Assembly (NCBI GenBank): GCA_964447285.1
Contig: CAYURO010000002.1
Span: 124,001-188,000, forward strand
Direction: 5' to 3'
Length of the DNA stretch: 64,000 nucleotides
Source of the DNA: CAJBNH01 sp964447285
GTDB lineage: Bacteria > Myxococcota_A > UBA9042
Part shown: positions 52,369 through 60,188 of the stretch, one piece after another
How the letters are laid out: every line of letters starts with the position of its first letter
How positions within the stretch are numbered: the first letter of the stretch is position 1
Translations under genes and position numbers: made by a program
Notes under the pieces: generated by a model
What the model was told of the DNA's origin: nothing
Seen by the model: only the letters and a program-made list of their open reading frames with translations
The model's database searches: none

Positions 52369-53202
52369 ATGTCCGCATCCCCCACGACCGCCGAACGACC
52401 GCTGTGCCTTGTTGTGACGGCTGGCGGCACCCGTGAACCCATCGACGACGTGCGGCACGTCACCAACGTCGCAACAGGGACACTGCCGGCCGCCTTGGCC
52501 CGCGCTTGGCTCTCCCAAGGGGCCACGGTTCATTACCTGCACGGTCCGGGTGCCGCCCTGCCCCATCAGATCCACAGTGATCTCGAGGTGCTGCCGGCAA
52601 CGGCCGAGGAACTACGGTGCCGCCTTGACCTTCTGCGACTCCACGCCGAGCGGTGGCGGCAACGGCTGGCCCACGGGACGCTGGTGCTGCACCCGGTCGA
52701 GACCGCCGCGCAGGCCACCGAAATGCTGGCCCGACTGTCCCGCGAGCTGCAGCCCGATGGCGTGGCGTGCGCGATGGCGGTGGCCGACTTCGCCCCGGTG
52801 CCGGTGCGGGGCAAGATCGCGTCGCGCAAGGATCTTCTGCACCCGACCGCAGCGGACACCGACGGGCTGACGCTGCACCTGTGGCCAACGGCCAAGGCGA
52901 TCGACGAGGTCAAGGCCGCGTGCCCCACGACGTTTCTGCTGGGTTTCAAGCTGCTCAGCCGGGTCTCCGAATCCGAGCTTTGCGCGGCGGCAGCGCACCT
53001 GGCGCGGCGGAGCCGAGCCGACCTTGTCTTCGCCAATGATCTTCAAGATGTCGACGCAGGCCGACGACGTGGGCTGCTGGTCGATGCGACCGGGGCCGTG
53101 CAGGGGCGGCTGGACGGTGGTCAGGGGTCCCAAGCGGCCGAACAGCTTGCGGATCTGCTGGCGGACGAGGTGGTGCGCCGGGTCAGGGCACGTCGACCGT
53201 AA
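52369..53202 (+). CDS. Phosphopantothenate-cysteine ligase-like protein (stand-alone CoaB domain)
   Basis: The protein has 277 residues. It begins LVVTAGGTREPIDDVRHVTN, the hallmark of the CoaB half of the Dfp protein (VTAGGTREPIDPVRFITN). Further segments are CAMAVADFAP, RGKIASRKD and the last part with LVFANDLQDV. In most bacteria CoaB is fused to CoaC (decarboxylase). Here the CoaC half is absent, as in CoaB of some Gram-positives and eukaryotes. It would join phosphopantothenate to cysteine in CoA synthesis. Its end overlaps the convergent amidase gene by 20 bases. Alternative: a CoaB-like enzyme of other function. Confidence 0.8.
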   Translation: MSASPTTAERPLCLVVTAGGTREPIDDVRHVTNVATGTLPAALARAWLSQGATVHYLHGPGAALPHQIHSDLEVLPATAEELRCRLDLLRLHAERWRQRLAHGTLVLHPVETAAQATEMLARLSRELQPDGVACAMAVADFAPVPVRGKIASRKDLLHPTAADTDGLTLHLWPTAKAIDEVKAACPTTFLLGFKLLSRVSESELCAAAAHLARRSRADLVFANDLQDVDAGRRRGLLVDATGAVQGRLDGGQGSQAAEQLADLLADEVVRRVRARRP

Positions 53203-54334
53203 CGACCAGCGGCTGCGACAACAGCGCCGCGGCCATCTGAGCATCCAGGCGCTGCAAAGACTTCAGAACGGCCTGCGCAAACTCGCGATGAACGCGGTCC
53301 TCGACCAATGTGCGCCCTTCGCGGGCATGACTCAGGTAGCCGACCTCCAGCACCACGGCCGGCATCTTCGCCTCCTTGAGCACCCCGAAAGCCGCCTGAC
53401 GCACCCCGCGGAACGCTGCCGACGGGCGCACCGACCGCAGCGACGTGGCAAGCAACTCTGCGAAATCTTGGGACCTTTCATGCGCCGACGCCTGATCCAG
53501 CTCGTCGACGATGGCACCGACCGACCACGGCACCGACTCAGAGCCTGCGCCCTCCTCGATGCCCTCCGCCTGCTCGATGGCCCGACGCGTGGACTCGGCG
53601 CGGCTGGCGGCGGACAGGAAGAAGACCTCCATGCCCTCCACATCGGTCTTCTCGTGCGCGTTGGCGTGCAGGCTGATCAGCACGTCCGCATTCCACTGGT
53701 TGGCCAGCCGCGGCCGCTCGCGCAGGGGCAGCGTCTCGTCCCCGGTTCGCGTCAACACGACCTCCAGATCGCTGTGCGCCTGCAGATAGGCCGCGATCCG
53801 CCAGGCCAGCTGCAGCATCAGCACCTTCTCACGCACGCCGATCACGCCGACCGTGCCCTCGTTGTCGCCGCCGTGACCGGGGTCCAACACGACACGACGC
53901 ACCAGACGGGTCTTGATGCGGTCCGGGAACATCGCGTCGGGCTTCTGCAATTCCGTGACGAACGGGTCAAAGGCAGCGGACGGCGGTAACGCCGAGATGG
54001 GAGGGGGCGCGCTGGCGGGTCCGGGGACTGCGGCCACAGCCGTCTTCGGTGCCGGCAGCGGTGCAACCACCTGAGCAGCCAAAGGTTTTGTGCGAGGCAG
54101 CGAAGCAACTGCGACGGGCGGCAGGGCAGGCGCTTCATCCACGGTCACGGCCGTCGATGGGTCCATCAACCACACGCCCATTCCCACGAACCCCAAGACG
54201 AACATGGACTTCCACGGGGTCAGGCGTCCTGCCCACTGCAGGGCCGTCGCGAACCACGGCTCTGCCTGCCAGTCCGGCAGCGACCGGTCGGGCGGGGGGC
54301 AAGGCGGGGCGGGCGTGGACGGATTCCGAGTCAT
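53183..54334 (-). CDS. N-acetylmuramoyl-L-alanine amidase (Amidase_3)
   Basis: The protein has 383 residues. A membrane helix (about res. 43-60, FVLGFVGMGVWLM) and a Pro/Ala-rich linker lead to an AmiC/CwlB-type zinc amidase. The zinc ligands are in RRVVLDPGHGGDN (His), GVREKVLMLQLA (Glu) and ISLHANA (His), with the catalytic Glu in AVVLEVGYLSHA. It cleaves the bond between N-acetylmuramic acid and L-alanine of peptidoglycan, and the helix would place it in the periplasm attached to the inner membrane. The gene overlaps coaB by 20 bases, convergent. Confidence 0.93.
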   Translation of the reverse strand: MTRNPSTPAPPCPPPDRSLPDWQAEPWFATALQWAGRLTPWKSMFVLGFVGMGVWLMDPSTAVTVDEAPALPPVAVASLPRTKPLAAQVVAPLPAPKTAVAAVPGPASAPPPISALPPSAAFDPFVTELQKPDAMFPDRIKTRLVRRVVLDPGHGGDNEGTVGVIGVREKVLMLQLAWRIAAYLQAHSDLEVVLTRTGDETLPLRERPRLANQWNADVLISLHANAHEKTDVEGMEVFFLSAASRAESTRRAIEQAEGIEEGAGSESVPWSVGAIVDELDQASAHERSQDFAELLATSLRSVRPSAAFRGVRQAAFGVLKEAKMPAVVLEVGYLSHAREGRTLVEDRVHREFAQAVLKSLQRLDAQMAAALLSQPLVVTVDVP

Positions 54335-54480
54335 CTGGACGGGGACGGTAACCCGGAGCCGATCGGTGTCAAAAAGCCCGACCTTCCGCGGTTCGTGGAC
54401 CCGCTGGCGATGACGCCCCTGCCCGAATCGCGTACGCTGGTGGGCACTGAACCGTCGTCCCCCCAGCAGCCGAGTTCACC

Positions 54481-55980
54481 ATGACGCACGCTCACCGTTC
54501 CTCCGTTGCAGCCCTCGCCTCGATGGCCGCGCTCACGCTCGTCGCCGGCGGTTGCGCCATCGACGGCCTGTTCTTCACTGAGGTCGCGCGCCAGGACCAT
54601 GTCCGCGTGCCCGCGCCCGCGCCGCAGACGCTGACCGGCACCGTGGCGCAGGCTCCCGGGGCCGCCATCCAGCTGTTCGGCGCCAATGGCAAGGCGCTGG
54701 ACGGACTTGCGGCTACGGCCGACGGTCAGGGCGCGTTCGCGGTCGAGATCGAGGGCACGCGCACCCTGACGAACGCCATCCTGCAAGCGCAGGCGGGTCC
54801 CAAGCAGCTGCTGGCGATCGTGCCCTACCTGCCCGCACAGGCGTCGGTACTGAACCCGCCGCAGACCTATGATCTCAAGGACTTGTCACCTGGCGCGCTG
54901 CAAGTCGATGCGGTGACGACGGCGATGACGGTATTGGTGATGGGCCGCCTGCGTGCCAACGGTCAGTCGCTGTCGGCCACCTCACCGTTCTCGATCATGC
55001 AGGCGCTGATCGCGCTGCATCAGGATCTGGTCAAGAGTCAGGCCGAGCTGACGACGTTCACGGAGATGGTGGTGCAGCTGACCGCGGTGGATGCGGCGGC
55101 GGGTGGCACGGTTGCTGCCTTGCGCCTGATGCCCGACCCTGGTGCATCGTTTCTCGACGCTGCGTTTTTGGCCGCACATCCGGTGGATTACACGGGCGAC
55201 GGCACTGCCGACACGACGACCGCCGAGTTCGACACTGCGCTGGCCGCCGCTGTGGACAAGTTCGCGATCAAGGGCTGCTTCCAGCCCGACCGCATTCGCG
55301 TTGTGTTGATGACGCGCGTCGTCGCAAGCCCCAAGAACGCCAACTGCGAGACCTTCAGCCCGTGGAAGGCCGCGGACGACAAGCCGACGTCCACCGTCTT
55401 CGTCACGGGGGGCATCCACAAGGAGACCGTCGCGTGTTCCGCCGACCGGACGGCCTATTGCTTGACGCAGCCGGTGTTCGACGCCGCGCACGCCTCGCTG
55501 GGGTCGTGGAAACCCAATCAACTCGCAATGTACGACGACGCCACCCACGGCGACGAGACGGCCAACGACGGCATCTGGTCGCTCGCGTTCGACCTGCCGT
55601 ACTGGGACCCCACGGCCGCCCCCGACAAGACCGGCGTGCGCATCGCGTACAAGTTCACCTACGGCTCGCAGGGGCAGACCTGGACCGGCAGCGAGGAATT
55701 CCCCGGCAACCAGCGCGTGCTCGAGCTGAAGGACGTCAACGGCGACGGCCTGGTCACCCGCTTCGACCTCTTTGCCGATGAGACCACGAACAAGGACAAG
55801 TCGAACGACCTTGCCTCGATCAAGGGCGGCTGCGGCCAGATGAAGTGGCAGGTCGACACCGCCGACACGTGCGCCAGCGACACCATCGAGCGCAAGGTCG
55901 ATCTGGACGGCGACTGCGTGATCGACGGCTGGCCCGGCGTGTCGGCCTCGCCCCTGACCATCACCTGCCCCGAGTCGTGA
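54481..55980 (+). CDS. Lipoprotein of unknown function
   Basis: The protein has 499 residues. A lipoprotein signal (AALTLVAGGC) is followed by a beta-rich region (QTLTGTVAQAPGAAIQLFG..., ADGQGAFAVEIEG) that looks like an extracellular carboxypeptidase-regulatory-type fold, and a longer part with Asp-rich Ca-like segments (DYTGDGTADTTT, DVNGDGLVTRFDLF, DLDGDCVIDGWPG). Those DxDGDxxxD runs resemble dockerin or thrombospondin type 3 calcium loops. Four Cys pairs suggest disulfides. It shares its stop/start region with the next gene. I do not recognise a family. Confidence 0.68.
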   Translation: MTHAHRSSVAALASMAALTLVAGGCAIDGLFFTEVARQDHVRVPAPAPQTLTGTVAQAPGAAIQLFGANGKALDGLAATADGQGAFAVEIEGTRTLTNAILQAQAGPKQLLAIVPYLPAQASVLNPPQTYDLKDLSPGALQVDAVTTAMTVLVMGRLRANGQSLSATSPFSIMQALIALHQDLVKSQAELTTFTEMVVQLTAVDAAAGGTVAALRLMPDPGASFLDAAFLAAHPVDYTGDGTADTTTAEFDTALAAAVDKFAIKGCFQPDRIRVVLMTRVVASPKNANCETFSPWKAADDKPTSTVFVTGGIHKETVACSADRTAYCLTQPVFDAAHASLGSWKPNQLAMYDDATHGDETANDGIWSLAFDLPYWDPTAAPDKTGVRIAYKFTYGSQGQTWTGSEEFPGNQRVLELKDVNGDGLVTRFDLFADETTNKDKSNDLASIKGGCGQMKWQVDTADTCASDTIERKVDLDGDCVIDGWPGVSASPLTITCPES

Positions 55981-55997
55981 CCTGCCCCGAGGTGCCG

Positions 55998-56510
55998 ATG
56001 CCCGGACGTCCCGCCGACAAGCCCGCCGCGCCTTCGCCGTCCGCGCCCCTGAAGGCGACCGTCCGCAGCCTCGCCGGTCTGGCCAAAGTGCCTGTCGATG
56101 AAGCGCTTCTTCTCTTGCAAGTCGCCGGCTTCGAGGTCAAGCACGCCACCAGCAAGCTGGAGGGCCAAGCGCTGCGCAACGCCCGCGAGGCGCTGGGACT
56201 GCGCGCATGGGGCGACAAAGAGCCGCCCGCCCGACGATTGCCGACGCGCGAGCTGCTGCTGAAGTGCCTGCGCCCGCTGCGGGAAAAGGGCAAGGCCGGC
56301 CGCAACCACACCACGCCCATCGAGCACGTCTGGGGCCACGGCATCCCCGACCACCAGAAGGACGAGGCGCGGGAGCTGGTCGAGGCGCTGATCACCTCGG
56401 GCCATCTACTGGAGAAGCCCAGCCAAGGACGCCGCCACGTTTATCTTAGTCTTCAGGGACTTGCGCTGCTGGATCAAGCGGAGCGCGACGAACTGGCGGG
56501 GGAACCGTGA
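55998..56510 (+). CDS. Small cytoplasmic protein, winged-helix-like C-terminus (tentative)
   Basis: The protein has 170 residues. The ATG at 55998 has GAGG 5 bases before it; a GTG overlapping the previous stop at 55977 would add 7 residues. It contains VRSLAGLAKVPVDEALLLLQVAGFEV (helix pair) and a C-terminal part TRELLLKCLRPLREKGKAGRNHTTPIEHV, then ARELVEALITSGHLLEKPSQGRRHVYLSLQG, which look like a winged-helix arrangement with a beta hairpin. It is coupled to the following oxidase gene by a GTGA overlap. Function unknown. Confidence 0.6.
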   Translation: MPGRPADKPAAPSPSAPLKATVRSLAGLAKVPVDEALLLLQVAGFEVKHATSKLEGQALRNAREALGLRAWGDKEPPARRLPTRELLLKCLRPLREKGKAGRNHTTPIEHVWGHGIPDHQKDEARELVEALITSGHLLEKPSQGRRHVYLSLQGLALLDQAERDELAGEP

Positions 56511-57913
56511 GCGCATTTGTGGACGCACTGGCCTCGCGCCTGCCACCGGGCCGGGTCTCGATCGACCCCGCCGACCTGCTGCAATACGGCCGGGACTGGA
56601 CGCGCGACTGGACGCCCGCGCCGTCTGCGGTGACGTTTCCCCGCTCGACGGCCGAAGTGGTCGAGATCCTGCACATCAGTCGTCACTTCGGCGTGCATGT
56701 GGTGCCGTCGGGAGGGCGAACCGGGCTGGCGGGCGGCGCGGTGGCCCGGCAAGGCGAGGTCGTCCTCTCGCTGGAGCGCATGAACCGCATCGACCCGGTC
56801 GACCAGCTGGGGCAGGCAGTGCGGGTGCAGGCCGGGGCGATCACACAGATCGTGCAAGCGCACTGCGAAAGCGTGGGGTTGACGTGGCCCATCGATCTGG
56901 CCGCCAAGGGGTCCAGCACCATCGGCGGCAACCTGGCGACCAACGCGGGCGGGCTGAAGGTGGTGCGCTACGGTCACGCCCGGCACTGGGTGCTGGGGCT
57001 GCAGGTGGTGCTGGCGTCAGGTGAGGTGCTCGAGATCGGCGGCGCATTGGAAAAGGACAACACGGGTCTGGACTTGCGCCAGCTGTTCATCGGCAGCGAG
57101 GGGACGCTGGGTATCGTGACCGAGGCGACGCTGAAACTGACGCGCGTGCCGGGCAAGCTGGACGTGCTGCTGTTCGGCGTGGACGGACTGCCGGCGGCGC
57201 TGCGGTTGCTGCACCAGATGCGGCAGGGTGCGTGGGGGTCGCTGCACGCGTTCGAGTTCTTCACAGACTTCTGTGTTGGACAGGTGGTGGCCCATCGCAA
57301 CCTTCCGTGGCCGCTGCGGAATCGTCCGCCGGCGTACACGCTGGTCGAACTCGAGGTGCCGGACGCGGCGAAGCTTGAGTCGTGGCTGGGCACCGCGCTG
57401 GAGGTCACGGGGGTGTCGGACGGCGTCGTCGCCCAATCGTCCAAGCAGGCGAGCGAGCTTTGGGCGTACCGCGAGGACATCACGGCAAGCCTCGCCGCCA
57501 CGGCACAGCAACACGGCGTCGGTGCCCCACACAAGAACGACGTCGCCCTGCCCCTTACCTGTCTGGAAGCGTTTTGCGCAGAGCTGGAGAGTGGCTGGCG
57601 CCAGACCAGAAAGGACTGGCCCCTTGCGCTGTTTGGTCATCTGGGCGACGGCAACCTGCACCTGAACACGTTACCGCCTGAGGGGATGACGGCGTCCGAC
57701 TGGCCGAGCGCCTGCGCCATCGCCGACGGTGAGTTGTTCGCGCTGGTGCGGCGTCACGGCGGCAGCATCTCGGCTGAGCACGGTGTGGGACTGATGAAGA
57801 AGCCGTACCTGCACCTGACCCGCAGCCCCGCCGAGATCGCGGTGATGCGTTCGGTGAAGGCCGCGCTGGACCCGGACAACTTCTTGAATCCCGGCAAGAT
57901 CTTCGATCCGTGA
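56507..57913 (+). CDS. FAD-linked oxidase of the GlcD/D-lactate dehydrogenase type
   Basis: The protein has 468 residues with a GTG start overlapping the previous gene. The FAD-binding (PCMH) domain shows PPSGGRTGLAGGAVARQGEVVLSLERMNRID and a segment with GLTWPIDLAAKGSSTIGGNLATNAGGLKVVRYG. The C-terminal substrate domain has FGHLGDGNLHLN and the conserved end SISAEHGVGLMKKPYL and LDPDNFLNPGKIF. It oxidises a 2-hydroxyacid such as glycolate or D-lactate and passes electrons to quinone or a partner. No GlcE/GlcF partner is nearby, so the D-lactate or 2-hydroxyglutarate type is more likely. Confidence 0.9.
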   Translation: MSAFVDALASRLPPGRVSIDPADLLQYGRDWTRDWTPAPSAVTFPRSTAEVVEILHISRHFGVHVVPSGGRTGLAGGAVARQGEVVLSLERMNRIDPVDQLGQAVRVQAGAITQIVQAHCESVGLTWPIDLAAKGSSTIGGNLATNAGGLKVVRYGHARHWVLGLQVVLASGEVLEIGGALEKDNTGLDLRQLFIGSEGTLGIVTEATLKLTRVPGKLDVLLFGVDGLPAALRLLHQMRQGAWGSLHAFEFFTDFCVGQVVAHRNLPWPLRNRPPAYTLVELEVPDAAKLESWLGTALEVTGVSDGVVAQSSKQASELWAYREDITASLAATAQQHGVGAPHKNDVALPLTCLEAFCAELESGWRQTRKDWPLALFGHLGDGNLHLNTLPPEGMTASDWPSACAIADGELFALVRRHGGSISAEHGVGLMKKPYLHLTRSPAEIAVMRSVKAALDPDNFLNPGKIFDP

Positions 57914-57925
57914 CGAGAGGGTCCG

Positions 57926-59833
57926 TCAGGCCGCGGCGCCGCCCTTCTCCGTCTCGCGCTTGGCCAAATCAGCCAACAGATCGTCGCCGTGCTCCTCGAT
58001 CTCGCTCAGCCAGTAGCGGCAGCGCAGGTCGGCTCGCTTCATGAAGCGCTCGGCTGCCTGACGGCGATCTGGGAACTTCACGCCGTATTTCACGAGGATC
58101 CGCGCGATGGTCACGTCCGACAGGATCTTCGTCAGCCGCTCGGCGTGCAGCAGACCCGGGGCGAAGTCGAGCTTGGCGTCCCACTGGGAGAACAGCGCGT
58201 CGGTCCACGATCCGATCGGCATGTCGTACGTGTTCTTCAGCTTGTTGCGGGCGATGCGCACGAGAATGGTCTGCAACGCCTTGTACTTGTAGGCGAACAG
58301 GCGGGACAGGCTGCGCTCGAGCGGGTCCTGCTCCGCCACGCGCTTCCAGTTGGCCCGCGCCATCTTGACGATGAAGCGGCGCGGGTCGCGAAGTCCTTGC
58401 GACAGCTGGTCTTTCAAGGCCATCAGCGACTGGATCTGGCTGGTGCCCTCGTAGATCGGCAGCACCAATGCGTCGCGCAGGAACTTCTCGGGCGGGTACT
58501 CCGACGTGTAGCCCACGCCGCCCAGGATCTGCATCGCCATGCGCGACATCTCGACGGCTTTCTCCGCCGCGATGTACTTCAGCAGCGGGGTCGCGTCGCG
58601 GGCCTGGCGCTTGGCGCGGGACAGCTTGCGCTCCAGGTCGGCACGCACGGCCTCGTCGGCAGGCGGGTCGAACTTCAGGATCTGCTCGATCTTGCTGGCC
58701 CGCTCGACCTTGAAGGCCGTCTCGAAGGCGAGCGCGCGGATGCCCTTGACGTACAGCTCCATGTCCTCGAGGTAGTCGGCGATGATCTCGTGCCGGTCGA
58801 TGGTCTTGCCCATCGTCACGCGCTCAGCCGCGAATTCCTTGGCGACCCGCAGCGCCGCCTCGCAAACACCCAGCCCCTCGAATCCGACGCCCAACCGCGC
58901 GAAATTCATCAGCGCCAGCATCAACTCGAAGCCCTCGCCACGCCGACCGATCAGGTCGCCGACCGAGTCTTCGTAGACCAGCGAGCAGGTGGGCGACGCG
59001 TGGTGGCCGATCTTGTGCTCGACCTTGCTCAGTCGGACGTTGGCAAACTCCTTGCCATCCTTCTGGATCTTGCGGCGGACCAGCATCAGCGACAGGCCCT
59101 TGAGCCCCGGCGACTTAACCGCGTCTTCGGTGCGCACGAGCACGAGCTGGTACTGGCCGTGACCCGACGTGATGAAGATCTTCTCGCCGTTGATCTTCCA
59201 GGTACCGTCCGGCAGCTCGACGCCAGTCGCGCGGATCATGGCAAGGTCCGAGCCCGCGCCCGGCTCCGTCAGGACCATGCAGCCGAAGTTCTCACCCTTG
59301 CAAATCTCCTGAATGATCGCGTCGTAGGGCGTCTCGACCACGCGGCCGTTCTTGAACTTGGTGCGCGGGTCGCGGATGGCGTAGGTCAGCAGTGCAAGCG
59401 AGATGCCGGCGTGGAAGCCGAAGTGCGTCATGGTCGACGCGTCGGCGCGCGAGAACATCTCGCAAGCCGCCAGATACACGACTGCGGGAGCGTTCAGGCC
59501 GCCCAACTCACGGGGAATCGGCAGACCGTACACGTCCAGCTTCTTCAGATCCTTGAAGATTCTGGCAAACGCGGGCGCGACCACCACCTCGCCGTCCTCG
59601 ATCCGGGTGGCGAATGTGTCCAGCTCCTTGGTGTACGGATCGACCTTGCGGGCCACGAACTTGCCCATTTCCTTCAGGACGTCCTCGTAGGTGTCGCGGG
59701 CGTCGCGCACGGACTCGGGCCGCTCGTCTGCCGGGGCGCCGTGCTCGCACAGATCGACCAGCGAGTCCCAGTCCAAGGCCTGCTCGATGTAGAAGCGGAG
59801 ATCGTCGTTGTCGAGGTAGAAATTGTCGCTCAT
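57926..59833 (-). CDS. Long acyl-CoA dehydrogenase with a C-terminal extension
   Basis: The protein has 635 residues, against about 380-400 for ordinary enzymes. FAD/acyl-CoA segments are CMVLTEPGAGSDLAMI, WKINGEKIFITSGHGQYQLVLVRT and ILGGVGYTSEYPPEKFLRDALVLPIYEGTSQIQ, where the catalytic Glu precedes GTSQIQ. A further ~170 C-terminal residues, mostly helical, follow the core, as in FadE-like and ACAD9/VLCAD-type long enzymes. It introduces the first double bond in fatty acid breakdown. AGGAGG lies 9 bases before the ATG. Its upstream region holds three TTGACGC repeats. Confidence 0.92.
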   Translation of the reverse strand: MSDNFYLDNDDLRFYIEQALDWDSLVDLCEHGAPADERPESVRDARDTYEDVLKEMGKFVARKVDPYTKELDTFATRIEDGEVVVAPAFARIFKDLKKLDVYGLPIPRELGGLNAPAVVYLAACEMFSRADASTMTHFGFHAGISLALLTYAIRDPRTKFKNGRVVETPYDAIIQEICKGENFGCMVLTEPGAGSDLAMIRATGVELPDGTWKINGEKIFITSGHGQYQLVLVRTEDAVKSPGLKGLSLMLVRRKIQKDGKEFANVRLSKVEHKIGHHASPTCSLVYEDSVGDLIGRRGEGFELMLALMNFARLGVGFEGLGVCEAALRVAKEFAAERVTMGKTIDRHEIIADYLEDMELYVKGIRALAFETAFKVERASKIEQILKFDPPADEAVRADLERKLSRAKRQARDATPLLKYIAAEKAVEMSRMAMQILGGVGYTSEYPPEKFLRDALVLPIYEGTSQIQSLMALKDQLSQGLRDPRRFIVKMARANWKRVAEQDPLERSLSRLFAYKYKALQTILVRIARNKLKNTYDMPIGSWTDALFSQWDAKLDFAPGLLHAERLTKILSDVTIARILVKYGVKFPDRRQAAERFMKRADLRCRYWLSEIEEHGDDLLADLAKRETEKGGAAA

Positions 59834-60188
59834 GACGGGGATCCTCCTGGCGTGCGCGGGGGTGCAGAGACAAGGGGTGGACCTGTTGACAATGCGGTCT
59901 TCGACGCGTTGCGTCAAGAGGCCGGTTCAGAGGCGATGACACCGCGTCAACCGTAGAAATTCCGCGGACCAGCGCGTCAATTGGGCCTTTGGCGCCCTGC
60001 GGATCGACGCACGCGGCGATCGCGGCCGACCGGGCTTTCGAGGCGGGTGCTGGACGGTTATCTGACGACCGAGCCGCAGCCAGCTCGCGCAACTACTCGA
60101 TTGTACGTGGCTCCATGCCCCCCCCCATTGCACACCGCCCGGTTCACTGCTTGAAGATGACCGGCCCTGCGTGACAGGATGCGCGACC
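59834..60188. promoter_or_regulatory. 355-base divergent intergenic region with three TTGACGC repeats and a C9 run
   Basis: The region separates the leftward acyl-CoA dehydrogenase from the rightward kinase-glycosylase fusion, so it must carry promoters for both. GCGTCAA (TTGACGC on the minus strand) occurs at 59911-59917, 59944-59950 and 59974-59980, spaced 33 and 30 bases. A TTGAC at 59886-59890 forms an inverted pair with the first. This pattern suggests a repressor or activator site for the dehydrogenase. A C9 run lies at 60118-60126. I see no RNA gene or ORF with support. Confidence 0.35.
60118..60126 (+). repeat. Run of 9 C upstream of the kinase-glycosylase fusion gene
   Basis: Nine consecutive C lie 62 bases before the start codon. 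Changes in its length could alter promoter spacing. Confidence 0.6.

Noticed and set aside
57989..59956. A 655-residue open frame on the plus strand opposite the acyl-CoA dehydrogenase
   Set aside because: It lacks motifs and overlaps the dehydrogenase fully; GC-rich codon bias opens the antisense frame.
59989..60174. A 61-residue open frame in the dehydrogenase-fusion gap
   Set aside because: No ribosome site, no motif, and composition typical of shadow frames.
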